Part shown: piece after piece, positions 36,157 through 44,586 of the stretch
Layout of the letters: each line of letters opens with the position of its first letter
How positions within the stretch are numbered: position 1 is the first letter of the stretch
NCBI GenBank assembly: GCA_024349765.1
Contig: AP026073.1
Coordinates: 1,364,001-1,428,000 of the forward strand
Reading direction: 5' to 3'
Source: Streptomyces nigrescens
GTDB taxonomy: Bacteria > Actinomycetota > Actinomycetes > Streptomycetales > Streptomycetaceae
Length of the DNA stretch: 64,000 nucleotides
Translations under genes and position numbers: made by a program
The notes under the pieces: generated by a model
The model's database searches: none
Told to the model about the DNA's origin: nothing
Seen by the model: only the letters and a program-made list of their open reading frames with translations

Positions 36157-36987
36157 TCAGGTCTTCTTGCGGAACTTCGCGACCGCGAGCGGCATGACGA
36201 CCGCCGTGATGGCGACCGTCCAGCCGAGGGTGATCAGCGCCGGGTGCGCCACCGCGCCCCGGCCGTTGAGCAGGGCCCGGGCCGCGTCCGCCAGCGTGGA
36301 GAGCGGGTTGACCTTGGTGAAGCCCTCCAGCCAGCCGGGCATCGACGTCGGCGGGGCGAAGATCGACGAGCCGAACTGCAGCGGCATCAGCACGATCATC
36401 GCCATGCCCTGCACCGCCTGCGGTGTCTTCACCGAGAGCCCCAGCAGGATGAAGATCCACATCAGCGCCGCGCCGAAGGCCGTGGACAGCACGACCGCGG
36501 CCAGGAACTCCAGGGCACTGCCGCGGATTTCGAAGCCGAGCAGGAAGCCCATGCCGAGCAGGATCGCGGTGGCGATCAGCATCCGGCCGATCTCGACCAC
36601 GATCTTGGCTATCAGGACCGAGGACCGGGCGATGGGCATCGTCCGGAAGCGGTCCATCACGCCCTTGCGGAAGTCCTCGTTGACGCCGGAGCCGACCGCC
36701 ATGGCGATGTTCATGCCCATCATCGCCATCATGCCGGGCACCAGACGCTGGATGTACTCCTGCTGGTTGCCCTTGCCGGCGATCGCGCCGCCGAAGACGT
36801 AGGTGAACAGCAGGATGAAGATGACCGGCATCAGCAGGACGTCGAACATCGACTCCGGATCGTGCTTGATCTGCAGGGCGTTGCGCCGTACCAGGGCACC
36901 GATGTGCCGCAGATTGCCGCGCAGCCCGATCCGGCCCTCGTCCGCGCCGGTCTTGACCGACGGCGCAGTCATCGTCACGGCAGTCAT
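36157..36987 (-). CDS. DrrB-like ABC-2 type permease
   Basis: Membrane subunit of 276 residues with six predicted helices, beginning at FDVLLMPVIFILLFTYVFGGAIAG after a cytoplasmic N-terminus. ABC-2 features include FRKGVMDRFRTMPIARSSVL and the last-third segment VNPLSTLADAARALLNG. It overlaps the ATPase gene by ATGA (36984-36987). Together they resemble the DrrA-DrrB daunorubicin exporter class. Substrate unknown. Confidence 0.92.
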   Translation of the reverse strand: MTAVTMTAPSVKTGADEGRIGLRGNLRHIGALVRRNALQIKHDPESMFDVLLMPVIFILLFTYVFGGAIAGKGNQQEYIQRLVPGMMAMMGMNIAMAVGSGVNEDFRKGVMDRFRTMPIARSSVLIAKIVVEIGRMLIATAILLGMGFLLGFEIRGSALEFLAAVVLSTAFGAALMWIFILLGLSVKTPQAVQGMAMIVLMPLQFGSSIFAPPTSMPGWLEGFTKVNPLSTLADAARALLNGRGAVAHPALITLGWTVAITAVVMPLAVAKFRKKT

Positions 36988-38012
36988 GCCGACACCCCCG
37001 CGTACTGCTGTTCCGTCAGGTCGTCCGACTCCGGGGCGACGGAGGTCTTCTGGCCCGTGATGGCCAGGAACACCTCGTCCAGGCTGGGCAGATGGGTCGA
37101 TATCCCGGCGAGCGCGAAGCCGCGGCCGCCGAGCACCCCGACCACCGCGGTCAGCTGCTCGTCGCTGATGATCGGTACGTTGACCACACCCCCGTCGTGG
37201 TCAGCGGTCGCGCCCACGATGCCGTCCAGCCCCGCCTGGGCGATCGCGCCGACCATCCGGTCCAGTTCACCGGGGTCGGTCGGCCGGATCTGCAGGGTCC
37301 GCCCGCCGACCTTGGCCTTGAGCTCGTCGACCCGGCCCTCGGCGATCACCCGGCCGCGGTCGATGACCGTCAGCTCGTCCGCCAACTGCTCGGCCTCTTC
37401 CATGTATTGCGTGGTCAGCAGGACCGTGGCGCCCTCGCGGACCATCCGCTGGACCTCCTCCCACACCTCGTTGCGGGTACGGGGATCCAGGCCGGTGGTC
37501 GGCTCGTCCAGATAGAGCACGGCCGGGCGGCCGATCATCGAGGCGGCGAGGTCGAGCCGGCGGCGCATACCGCCGGAGTACTTGGCGGCGGGCCGCTTGG
37601 CGGCCTCGGTCAGCGAGAACCGCTCCAGCATCTCGTCCGCGCGGGCGCGGGCGTCCTTGCGGGAGAGGTCGAGCAGCCGCCCGATCATGTAGAGGTTCTC
37701 CCAGCCGGAGAGCTTCTCGTCGACCGAGGCGTACTGCCCGGTCAGGCCGATCGTGCGGCGCAGCGCGCGGGGCTGGCGCACCACGTCGTAGCCCGCCACC
37801 ACGGCACGGCCGGCGTCCGGCACCAGGAGGGTGGACAGGCAGCGCACGAGCGTGGTCTTCCCGGCACCATTGGGGCCGAGCACGCCGAGTACGGTGCCTT
37901 CCTTCACGTCCAGGTCCACCCCGTCGACGGCCTTGACGTCGCCGAAGTGCTTGACCAGACCGCGCACCTCCACGGCGTTGCCGCCCTTGGTGGTCATCGT
38001 CTGTCGCGTCAT
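36984..38012 (-). CDS. DrrA-like ABC transporter ATPase
   Basis: ATP-binding subunit of 342 residues. Walker A GPNGAGKTT, Q-loop TIGLTGQYASVDEKL, signature YSGGMRRRLDLA and Walker B AVLYLDEPTTGLDPRTR are complete. The C-terminal domain (GRTLQIRPTDPGEL...) is the DrrA-type extension. ATG 38012 is chosen (ATG 37997 is an alternative). Its promoter region carries one full copy of the mosaic palindromic repeat, so readthrough from panB is probably blocked. Confidence 0.93.
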   Translation of the reverse strand: MTRQTMTTKGGNAVEVRGLVKHFGDVKAVDGVDLDVKEGTVLGVLGPNGAGKTTLVRCLSTLLVPDAGRAVVAGYDVVRQPRALRRTIGLTGQYASVDEKLSGWENLYMIGRLLDLSRKDARARADEMLERFSLTEAAKRPAAKYSGGMRRRLDLAASMIGRPAVLYLDEPTTGLDPRTRNEVWEEVQRMVREGATVLLTTQYMEEAEQLADELTVIDRGRVIAEGRVDELKAKVGGRTLQIRPTDPGELDRMVGAIAQAGLDGIVGATADHDGGVVNVPIISDEQLTAVVGVLGGRGFALAGISTHLPSLDEVFLAITGQKTSVAPESDDLTEQQYAGVSA

Positions 38013-38081
38013 GTCCCCAACGGTGCCAGGGCCCACCGACACGGCACCGACATTCCACCGACAGCTGCGCTTGGCTGCCCC

Positions 38082-38519
38082 CCCACGTACCTGGCTGTCC
38101 CGCCGCGGGGCTTGCTCGCCGTTGCGCTTTGCGGCGCCTCGCACGTACCTGTCTGCGGCGTCGCGGGTCGTCTCGCCGTTGCGCCTGGCGGCGGGCGTTT
38201 GTGTTTTGGGTGCGGTGCCGGCCCTCCAGACTTCGTCCTCCGGTCCAGCCCCTCCCGTGGGTGGGGAGTTTCCAAGCTGGTTGGGGGCGTGCGTTGTCTG
38301 TTGACCGCACGCGTGTGGGCATTACGTGCACCCCCGCCGTCCTTAATTTTCCCTCTCACGGGAGGGGACGGGCCGGAGGGGCCGGTTGTGTGGACGTAAA
38401 GCGTCAGCAGTCCACACAACCGGCCCCGGAGGCCCGTCACCGCACCCAACAACCACCCAGCCCGCCGCAGGCGCAACGGCGAGCGAGCCCCGCGGCGGGA
38501 AAGCCAGGTACGTGGGAGG
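38082..38519. repeat. mosaic palindromic repeat family, copy C (full length)
   Basis: Fills the gap between panB and the DrrA-like gene. The left part has CACGTACCTGGCTGTCCCGC and CACGTACCTGTCTGC modules. The middle part reads CCAGACTTCGTCCTCCGGTC, followed by CCCTCCCGTGGGTGGGGAG. The right part has the invariant core at 38386-38419 and ends in GGAAAGCCAGGTACGTGGGA just before the panB stop. Its reverse complement is colinear with copy D (55588-56030) over about 440 bp. No gene is visible within it. Confidence 0.85.
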
Positions 38520-39380
38520 TCAGCGGAACGTGTGCTCCGGCGTGGGGAACGTGCCCCCCACGACCTCCTCGGCAAAGGCCTTGGCCGCGCCGCCCAGCAG
38601 CTCACGCATTTCCAGGTACTTCTTGACGAACTTCGGTACCCGGCCGGCGTTCATTCCGGCCATGTCGGTCCACACCAGGACCTGCGCGTCGCACTCCAGG
38701 CCGGCGCCGATGCCGACGGTCGGGATGTGCAGCGAGCGGGTGACCTCGGCGGCCAGTTCGGCGGGTACCGCCTCCAGGACCACCGCGAACGCGCCCGCGT
38801 CCTGGACCGACTTGGCGTCCCGCAGCAGCTGCTGGGCGGCCTCCTCGCCGCGGCCCTGGACCGGGTAGCCGCCGAAGGCGTGCACCGACTGCGGGGTCAG
38901 CCCGACGTGCGCCATGACCGGGATGCCGGAGGAGACCAGCAGCTCCACCTGGTCCGCGGAGCGCTCACCGCCCTCCAGCTTGACCGCGCCGACCCCGGCC
39001 TCCTTCACCAGCCGGGTGGCGTTGCGCAGGGCCTGGACCGGCCCTTCCTGGTACGAGCCGAACGGCAGGTCCGCGACGACGAGGGACCGCTTGGTCCCCC
39101 GGACGACCGCCGCTGACAGGAACGTGATCTCGTCCATCGTGACCGGCACGGTGGACTCGTAACCGAGGTGACAGTTGCCCATCGAGTCGCCGACGAGCAG
39201 GACCGGGATCCCGGCCTCGTCGAAGACGGAGGCGGTCATCGCGTCGTAGGCGGTGAGCATCGGCCACTTCTCGCCGCGCTCCTTGGCGGCGGCGATGTCG
39301 CGCACGGTGACCCGGCGCGAGCTCGTACCCCCGTACAGGGACTTGGGCACCGGCTTCTGGGCAGGCGAAGGCTGCGTCAT
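38520..39380 (-). CDS. panB: 3-methyl-2-oxobutanoate hydroxymethyltransferase
   Basis: Ketopantoate hydroxymethyltransferase, first committed step of pantothenate and coenzyme A synthesis. 286 residues with an actinobacterial N-terminal extension (SSRRVTVRDIAAAKERGEKWPMLTAYDAMTA). The metal-binding motif VGDSMGN is followed by YESTVPVTMDEI. Further conserved blocks are AVKLEGG, VMAHVGLTPQSVH and TVGIGAGLECDAQVLVWTDMAG. Its stop codon directly adjoins repeat copy C. No other pan genes are nearby. Confidence 0.95.
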   Translation of the reverse strand: MTQPSPAQKPVPKSLYGGTSSRRVTVRDIAAAKERGEKWPMLTAYDAMTASVFDEAGIPVLLVGDSMGNCHLGYESTVPVTMDEITFLSAAVVRGTKRSLVVADLPFGSYQEGPVQALRNATRLVKEAGVGAVKLEGGERSADQVELLVSSGIPVMAHVGLTPQSVHAFGGYPVQGRGEEAAQQLLRDAKSVQDAGAFAVVLEAVPAELAAEVTRSLHIPTVGIGAGLECDAQVLVWTDMAGMNAGRVPKFVKKYLEMRELLGGAAKAFAEEVVGGTFPTPEHTFR

Positions 39381-39559
39381 GGTGACGGCTCCTGTTCGTC
39401 ATCTCGAGGCACCCTGACGGTGTCCCCGGACTCCCCACCATGCTGGCACGACCTCGAGGCAAAGGAAAAGGGAGGGCACAACGGGAGCCGGAACGCCGCA
39501 ACCGCGGGAGAGTGGGACGTACGGCCGCCCCGCCCGGGGGATCCGGCCGCGGCTCATCA

Positions 39560-39578
39560 ATACGGAACGGACCCGTAT
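39560..39578. promoter_or_regulatory. putative TetR operator before the MFS-TetR operon
   Basis: Inverted repeat ATACGG-N7-CCGTAT 21 bp before the MFS start, just upstream of a TAGGGT that may serve as -10. The TetR gene at 41224 is the obvious candidate regulator. Confidence 0.55.
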
Positions 39579-39598
39579 CGCAAACGTAGGGTGTCGGC

Positions 39599-41227
39599 AT
39601 GGCCACCTCATCGACCGCACCGACCGCGCCGGGCGGCCCGCCCGCCCGGCAGGTCCCCGAGCGCGTGCACCGGCGCCGCTGGGCGATCCTGTCCGCCCTC
39701 ATGCTCAGCCTGCTGATCGTGGTGCTGGACAACTCCATCCTGAACGTCGCCATGAAGACGATCGCCACGCCGGCCCCGCACGGTCTCGGCGCCACCCAGA
39801 GCGAACTGGAGTGGGCGATCAACGCCTACACGCTGGTCTTCGCGGGGCTGCTGTTCACCGCCGGCCTGCTCGGTGACCGGCTCGGCCGCAAGAAGACGCT
39901 GCTCTTCGGCCTGGCGGTGTTCGGCACCGGCTCGGTGCTCGCCGCGTTCGCCGGCTCGCCGACCCAGCTGATCGCCTTCCGCGCGCTCATGGGCCTGGGC
40001 GGCGCCTTCGTCATGCCGGCCACCCTGGCGATCCTGATGAACGTCTTCGAGCGCGACGAGCAGCCCAAGGCGATCGGCATCTGGGCCGGCGGGGTGGGTC
40101 TGGCCATCGCGATCGGCCCGATCGCCGGCGGGCTGCTGCTGAACCAGTTCTGGTGGGGTTCGGTGTTCCTGGTCAACGTGCCCATCGTGCTGATCGCGCT
40201 GACCGCGATGCTGACCCTGGTGCCCGACTCCAAGGACCCCAGCCCCGGCCGGCTGGACCCGGTCGGCGTGCTGTTCTCCGTCGTCGGGCTGGTCCTGCTG
40301 GTCTACGGGATCATCAAGGGCGGCCAGCTCGCCGACTTCACCGAACCGCGGGTGATCGGCACGGTCGTGGCCGGCCTGGTGGTGCTCGCCGGGTTCGTCG
40401 TGCACCAGAAGCGCAGCGACCACCCGTCGATCGACATCAACTACTTCCGCAAGCCCGCGTTCTCCGCCGCGATCGCCGCCATCGCCCTGGTCTTCTTCTC
40501 CCTGATGGGCGTCACGTTCTTCATCGTCTTCTACGTGCAGAGCGTGCGCGGCTACACCCCGCTCCAGGCCGGCCTGCTGCTCCTGCCGCTGGCCGCCGCC
40601 CAGATGATCTTCGCGCCGCGGGCCCGGCTGGCCGTGGACCGCTACGGCGCCCGCGCGGTGTGCACGTTCAGCATGTTCGTGGTGGCCGACACCATGCTGG
40701 GCCTGCTGCTGCTGGACGCCGACACCCCGATCTGGGTCATGGAGGCGCTGTTCTTCCTCCAGGGCGCCGGCATGGCGCACATCATGCCGCCGGTCACCGT
40801 CTCGATCATGCAGTCGCTGCCCCGCGAGAAGGCCGGATCCGGCTCGGCGCTCAACAACGTCTTCCGGCAGGTCGGCGGCACCCTCGGCGTCGCCGTGCTG
40901 GGCTCGCTGCTGTCCACGAGCTACCGGGACCGCATCCAGGGCGTCCTCGACGCCGTGCCCGGACTGTCGGCCGGGGCCCGGCACGCGGCCGGTGAGTCGA
41001 TCGAGGCCACCCTCGGCCTCGCGGACCGGATGGGCGCTCCGGGCCGGCCGCTGGTCACCGCCGCGAACGCCGCCTTCGTCCACGCCATGCACGTCACCGC
41101 CCTCGGTTCGGCCACCGTCTCGGCCGTCGGCGCCCTGATCGTGCTGGCCTTCCTGCCGGGCAAGACGGGACCGGCGCCGCAGTCCGCGGAGCCGCGGGAC
41201 GAGCGGAAGGCGGGGGCGGCGCGATGA
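39599..41227 (+). CDS. DHA2-type MFS exporter (EmrB/QacA family)
   Basis: Fourteen-helix drug:proton antiporter of 542 residues. Family signatures include [15 protein letters not shown] in helix 1 (motif D1), [13 protein letters not shown] (motif A) and [17 protein letters not shown] (motif C). The later half carries the DHA2-specific helices and [20 protein letters not shown]. The start lacks a clear ribosome site; TAGGGT 10 bases upstream suggests a leaderless message. It overlaps the TetR gene by ATGA, so pump and regulator are one operon. Confidence 0.92.
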   Translation: MATSSTAPTAPGGPPARQVPERVHRRRWAILSALMLSLLIVVLDNSILNVAMKTIATPAPHGLGATQSELEWAINAYTLVFAGLLFTAGLLGDRLGRKKTLLFGLAVFGTGSVLAAFAGSPTQLIAFRALMGLGGAFVMPATLAILMNVFERDEQPKAIGIWAGGVGLAIAIGPIAGGLLLNQFWWGSVFLVNVPIVLIALTAMLTLVPDSKDPSPGRLDPVGVLFSVVGLVLLVYGIIKGGQLADFTEPRVIGTVVAGLVVLAGFVVHQKRSDHPSIDINYFRKPAFSAAIAAIALVFFSLMGVTFFIVFYVQSVRGYTPLQAGLLLLPLAAAQMIFAPRARLAVDRYGARAVCTFSMFVVADTMLGLLLLDADTPIWVMEALFFLQGAGMAHIMPPVTVSIMQSLPREKAGSGSALNNVFRQVGGTLGVAVLGSLLSTSYRDRIQGVLDAVPGLSAGARHAAGESIEATLGLADRMGAPGRPLVTAANAAFVHAMHVTALGSATVSAVGALIVLAFLPGKTGPAPQSAEPRDERKAGAAR

Positions 41228-41883
41228 GCCGGCCCGCACGGGGCGCCGGGGCGGTGGCCGGGGCGGGGCCGGGCCCGGTGGCACCGGAGCGCCGCGGCCG
41301 GCCGCGCAGCGCCGCGGCCGACTCCGCCATCATCGAGGCCGTGCTCCGCCTGATCGAGAACGGGGCGTCCATAGGCGAGCTGTCCATGGAGGGGATCGCC
41401 CGCGAGGCCGGCGTCGGCAAGGCCACGGTCTACCGCCGCTGGTCCGGCAAGGACGCCCTGATGCTGGACGTCATGCGGTCCCTGGACGCCCCGCTCCCGC
41501 CGCTCGACGGCGCCTCGGTCCGCGACGACCTGGTCTCCCTGCTGGAATTCCTCCGCCGCCGCGGCCTGGCCAAACGGGACTCCGCGCTGCTGCGCACCGT
41601 CGTCAGCCACGTCCACGCGCACCCGGAGCTGTGGGACGCGTACCACCGCACGGTCGTCCGGGCCCGCAACGAGGCGCTGCTCGCCGTGCTCCGCCGCGGG
41701 ATGGCCAACGGCGAGATCCGCACCGACCGCCCGGTCGACGCCCTCGCCGACCTGTTCGTCGGCCCGCTGCTGGCCCGGGCCGTGCTGCACCAGTGGAAGG
41801 ACCTCCCCGAGGGGCTGGCCGAGGACATCGTCGACACGGTCCTCGACGGCGTACGGCCCCGCCCCCAGGCCGCGGCGGGCTGA
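41224..41883 (+). CDS. TetR/AcrR regulator of the DHA2 pump
   Basis: 219-residue repressor. The DNA-binding domain is [52 protein letters not shown], with the recognition helix GKATVYRRW. The C-terminal half has [36 protein letters not shown], the TetR_C type common in Streptomyces. Start overlaps the pump stop (ATGA). Likely binds the palindrome at 39560-39578 and is induced by a pump substrate. Confidence 0.93.
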   Translation: MSRPARGAGAVAGAGPGPVAPERRGRPRSAAADSAIIEAVLRLIENGASIGELSMEGIAREAGVGKATVYRRWSGKDALMLDVMRSLDAPLPPLDGASVRDDLVSLLEFLRRRGLAKRDSALLRTVVSHVHAHPELWDAYHRTVVRARNEALLAVLRRGMANGEIRTDRPVDALADLFVGPLLARAVLHQWKDLPEGLAEDIVDTVLDGVRPRPQAAAG

Positions 41884-42120
41884 GCGCATGCCTGGCCGCC
41901 CGGGTCCGGGAACCCCGCGCCGTATGACCGGACCATGCCCGTTCTGTCACAGCCGTTGTCACGAACCCCGTGACCGGAACCCCACCCCGCGACACCGCCG
42001 TCCTCACCACCGAAGAGCGCGGCACGGCCGGGCGCGAATCTAAGAAACCGCATTACGGCCATCACCTAGGGTCGGTGATCACGGGTGACAGCACCGGAGC
42101 AAGGCAGTGAGGACGGCGGA

Positions 42121-43140
42121 ATGACGCAGGCATACATGACGGAGCCGGAGCAGGGGCGGGGGCCCGCGGGGGCCGGTTCCCGGGCCGGACGCCTGCGGAA
42201 CTGGTGGCGTCCCGACGGGATGTGGCGACGCGGCATCGTGCTCGCGGTGCTGGCCGTCGTGCTCGGGCTGCTGATGATCCTGCACGCCCGGGTGCCCAAC
42301 GACGTGGGGAATCTGGGCAGCCTGCTGGAGACCTTCCTGCCGTGGCTCGGCCTGGCCATCCCGCTGCTGCTGCTCGCCGCGGTCCTGCGCCGCTCCGCGA
42401 CCGCCCTGATTGCGCTGGTCCTGCCGGTCTTCGCGTGGGTCAACCTGTTCGCCGGGCAGGTCACGGACAAGGCCGGCACCGGCGGCAACGTCACCGTGGT
42501 CACCCACAACGTCGACGCCGACAACCCCGACCCGGCGGCCACCGCCCGGGACATCGTGCACTCCGGGGCGGACGTCGTCGCCCTGGAGGAGCTGACCGGC
42601 GACGCCCTGCCCACGTACCGGAAGGGGCTGGCGAAGGCGTACCCGTACCACACCGTGCAGGGCACGGTCGGTCTGTGGAGCAAGCTGCCGCTGAGCGACG
42701 CCCGGCCGGTGGACATCAAGATGGGCTGGACCCGCGCGCTGCGCGCCACCGTCACCGCCACCGACGGCCGGCAGTTCGGCGTCTACGTCGCCCACCTGCC
42801 GTCGGTCCGGGTCAAGGTCGAGGCCGGTTTCACCGCCAACCAGCGCGACGGCAGTGCCGAGGCGCTGGGCGAGGCGATCGCCGCCGACCCGGTCAAGAAG
42901 GTCATGCTGCTCGGCGACCTGAACGGCACCATGAACGACCGCTCGCTGGCCCCGGTCACCTCGCAGATGCGCTCCGCCCAGGGCGCCGCGGGCGACGGCT
43001 TCGGCTTCAGCTGGCCGGCCGGCTTCCCGATGGCCCGGATCGACCAGATCATGATGAAGGGCATGGACCCGGTCAAGGCGTGGGTGATGCCCTCGACCGG
43101 CAGTGACCACCTCCCGGTCGCGGCCTCGATCAAGGTCTGA
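42121..43140 (+). CDS. membrane-anchored endonuclease/exonuclease/phosphatase (EEP) family protein
   Basis: About 339 residues. Three hydrophobic segments at the N-terminus (GIVLAVLAVVLGLLMILHA, LPWLGLAIPLLLLAAVL, ATALIALVLPVFAWVNLFAG) anchor an external EEP catalytic domain. EEP residues are visible: VVTHNVDADN (Asn), VVALEELTGD (Glu), LLGDLNGTMND (Asp, Asn) and STGSDHLPVAA (Asp-His). Could hydrolyse nucleic acid, phospholipid or a polyphosphate. ATG 42121 follows a GAGGACGGCGGA stretch; a GTG at 42085 is an alternative. Confidence 0.85.
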   Translation: MTQAYMTEPEQGRGPAGAGSRAGRLRNWWRPDGMWRRGIVLAVLAVVLGLLMILHARVPNDVGNLGSLLETFLPWLGLAIPLLLLAAVLRRSATALIALVLPVFAWVNLFAGQVTDKAGTGGNVTVVTHNVDADNPDPAATARDIVHSGADVVALEELTGDALPTYRKGLAKAYPYHTVQGTVGLWSKLPLSDARPVDIKMGWTRALRATVTATDGRQFGVYVAHLPSVRVKVEAGFTANQRDGSAEALGEAIAADPVKKVMLLGDLNGTMNDRSLAPVTSQMRSAQGAAGDGFGFSWPAGFPMARIDQIMMKGMDPVKAWVMPSTGSDHLPVAASIKV

Positions 43141-43229
43141 CGCGGCCCCGTAACGTTCCGTTCCCCCGCTGGAATACTGGACCTGGGAGACTTTGTTCCG
43201 TAAGAGAACTTAAGAGACCGTGGGAGTCC

Positions 43230-43260
43230 CGTGCGTCCTGCCGGCCCGGCAGGACGCACG
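43230..43260. terminator. perfect 15-bp hairpin in the MFS leader
   Basis: CGTGCGTCCTGCCGG and its exact complement around one base, 49 bp before the MFS start. It may terminate the EEP gene transcript or attenuate the MFS gene. Confidence 0.6.
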
Positions 43261-43308
43261 TCCACGTCTCCGCTCGCACGTACGGAACGCGTCCCCGAAA
43301 GGTTTTCC

Positions 43309-44535
43309 ATGCCCTTGGCTCTGCTCGCACTCGCGATCTCGGCCTTCGGTATCGGCACCACGGAATTCGTGATGATGGGCCTGCTGCCCAACGTCGCGGA
43401 CGACCTGGGCACCTCGGTGCCCACCGCCGGCTACCTCGTCTCCGCCTACGCCCTCGGCGTCGTCATCGGCGCCCCGCTGCTGACCGCCCTCGGGTCCCGC
43501 ATCCCCCGCAAGCGGATGCTCGTCCTGCTCATGGCGGTCTTCACGGTCGGCAACCTGGCCTCCGCCCTCGCCCCGAACTTCGGGCTGCTGATCGCCGGGC
43601 GGCTGCTGGCCGGCCTCCCGCACGGCGCCTTCTTCGGCGTCGGCGCGGTGGTCGCCGCCCGGCTCGTCCGCGAGGGCCGCCAGGCCCGCGCGGTCGCCAC
43701 CATGTTCCTCGGCCTGACCATCGCCAACATCGTCGGCGTGCCCGCCGCCACCCTGCTCGGCCAGCGGCTCGGCTGGCGCGCCACCTTCCTCATCGTGGCC
43801 GCCATCGGACTGGTCGCCATGGCCTCGCTGGCCCGGCTGATCCCGCCGCTGCCCGTCGAGGAACGCGCCGGCCTGGGTCGCGAACTGCGCGCCCTCGGCA
43901 ACCGCCAGGTGCTCCTCGGCCTGCTGACCACGGTCTTCGGCTTCGCCGGCATCTTCGCCGTCTACAGCTACCTCGCATCGATGATGACCGAGGTCACCGG
44001 CCTCGCCGAGGGCTCGGTCCCGCTCGTGCTCGCGCTCTTCGGCATCGGCATGACCCTCGGCGCGCTCGCCGCCGGCCCGCTCACCGACCGCGCGCTGCGC
44101 CCCACCCTCTACGGCTCGCTGGCGGCGCTGGCCCTGGTCCTGGCGGCCCTGCACTTCACCGCCCCGGTGGCGTGGGCCGCGATGGTCACCGTCGTCCTCG
44201 TCGGCGCGATCGGCTTCCTGACCACCACGCCCCTGCAGATGCTGGTCATGAACAAGGCCCACCAGGCCCCCACCCTGGCCGCCGCCTCCAACCAGTCCGC
44301 CTTCAACCTCGCCAACGCGGGCGGCGCCTGGGTCGGCGGGCTGGCCCTCTCGGCCGGCTGGGGCTGGACCTCCCCGGCCCTGGTCGGCGCCGTCCTGGCC
44401 GCCCTCGGCCTGGCCGTCGCGGTGACCGCCGGCCTGCTGGACCGGGCCCCGCACGACCCCTCGCGCATCGTGGCCCGCAGCGACGACGCCCCGGCACCGG
44501 CCGAGGCAGGCGCCCGGACCGGCGGCGGGTCGTAA
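43309..44535 (+). CDS. MFS transporter, DHA1 (Cmx/PbuE/AraJ-like)
   Basis: Twelve-helix exporter of about 408 residues. It opens LALLALAISAFGIGTTEFVMMGLLPNVADDL, the pattern of the arabinose/chloramphenicol efflux group. Motif A is APLLTALGSRIPRKRML and the fifth helix has GLTIANIVGVPAATLLG (motif C type). ATG 43309 is set by AAAGG in the leader and the first helix. Streptomyces Cmx-type proteins export chloramphenicol; specificity here is unproven. Confidence 0.9.
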   Translation: MPLALLALAISAFGIGTTEFVMMGLLPNVADDLGTSVPTAGYLVSAYALGVVIGAPLLTALGSRIPRKRMLVLLMAVFTVGNLASALAPNFGLLIAGRLLAGLPHGAFFGVGAVVAARLVREGRQARAVATMFLGLTIANIVGVPAATLLGQRLGWRATFLIVAAIGLVAMASLARLIPPLPVEERAGLGRELRALGNRQVLLGLLTTVFGFAGIFAVYSYLASMMTEVTGLAEGSVPLVLALFGIGMTLGALAAGPLTDRALRPTLYGSLAALALVLAALHFTAPVAWAAMVTVVLVGAIGFLTTTPLQMLVMNKAHQAPTLAAASNQSAFNLANAGGAWVGGLALSAGWGWTSPALVGAVLAALGLAVAVTAGLLDRAPHDPSRIVARSDDAPAPAEAGARTGGGS

Positions 44536-44586
44536 CCGGCCGGCACCTCGTATCCGGTCGGCGCGGACCGGCCGCCGCGAGGGCCC

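Noticed and set aside
41884-42120. Possible small gene between the TetR and EEP genes
   Set aside because: The only ATG frame of note (41934) stops after 12 codons, and nothing longer has a ribosome site.
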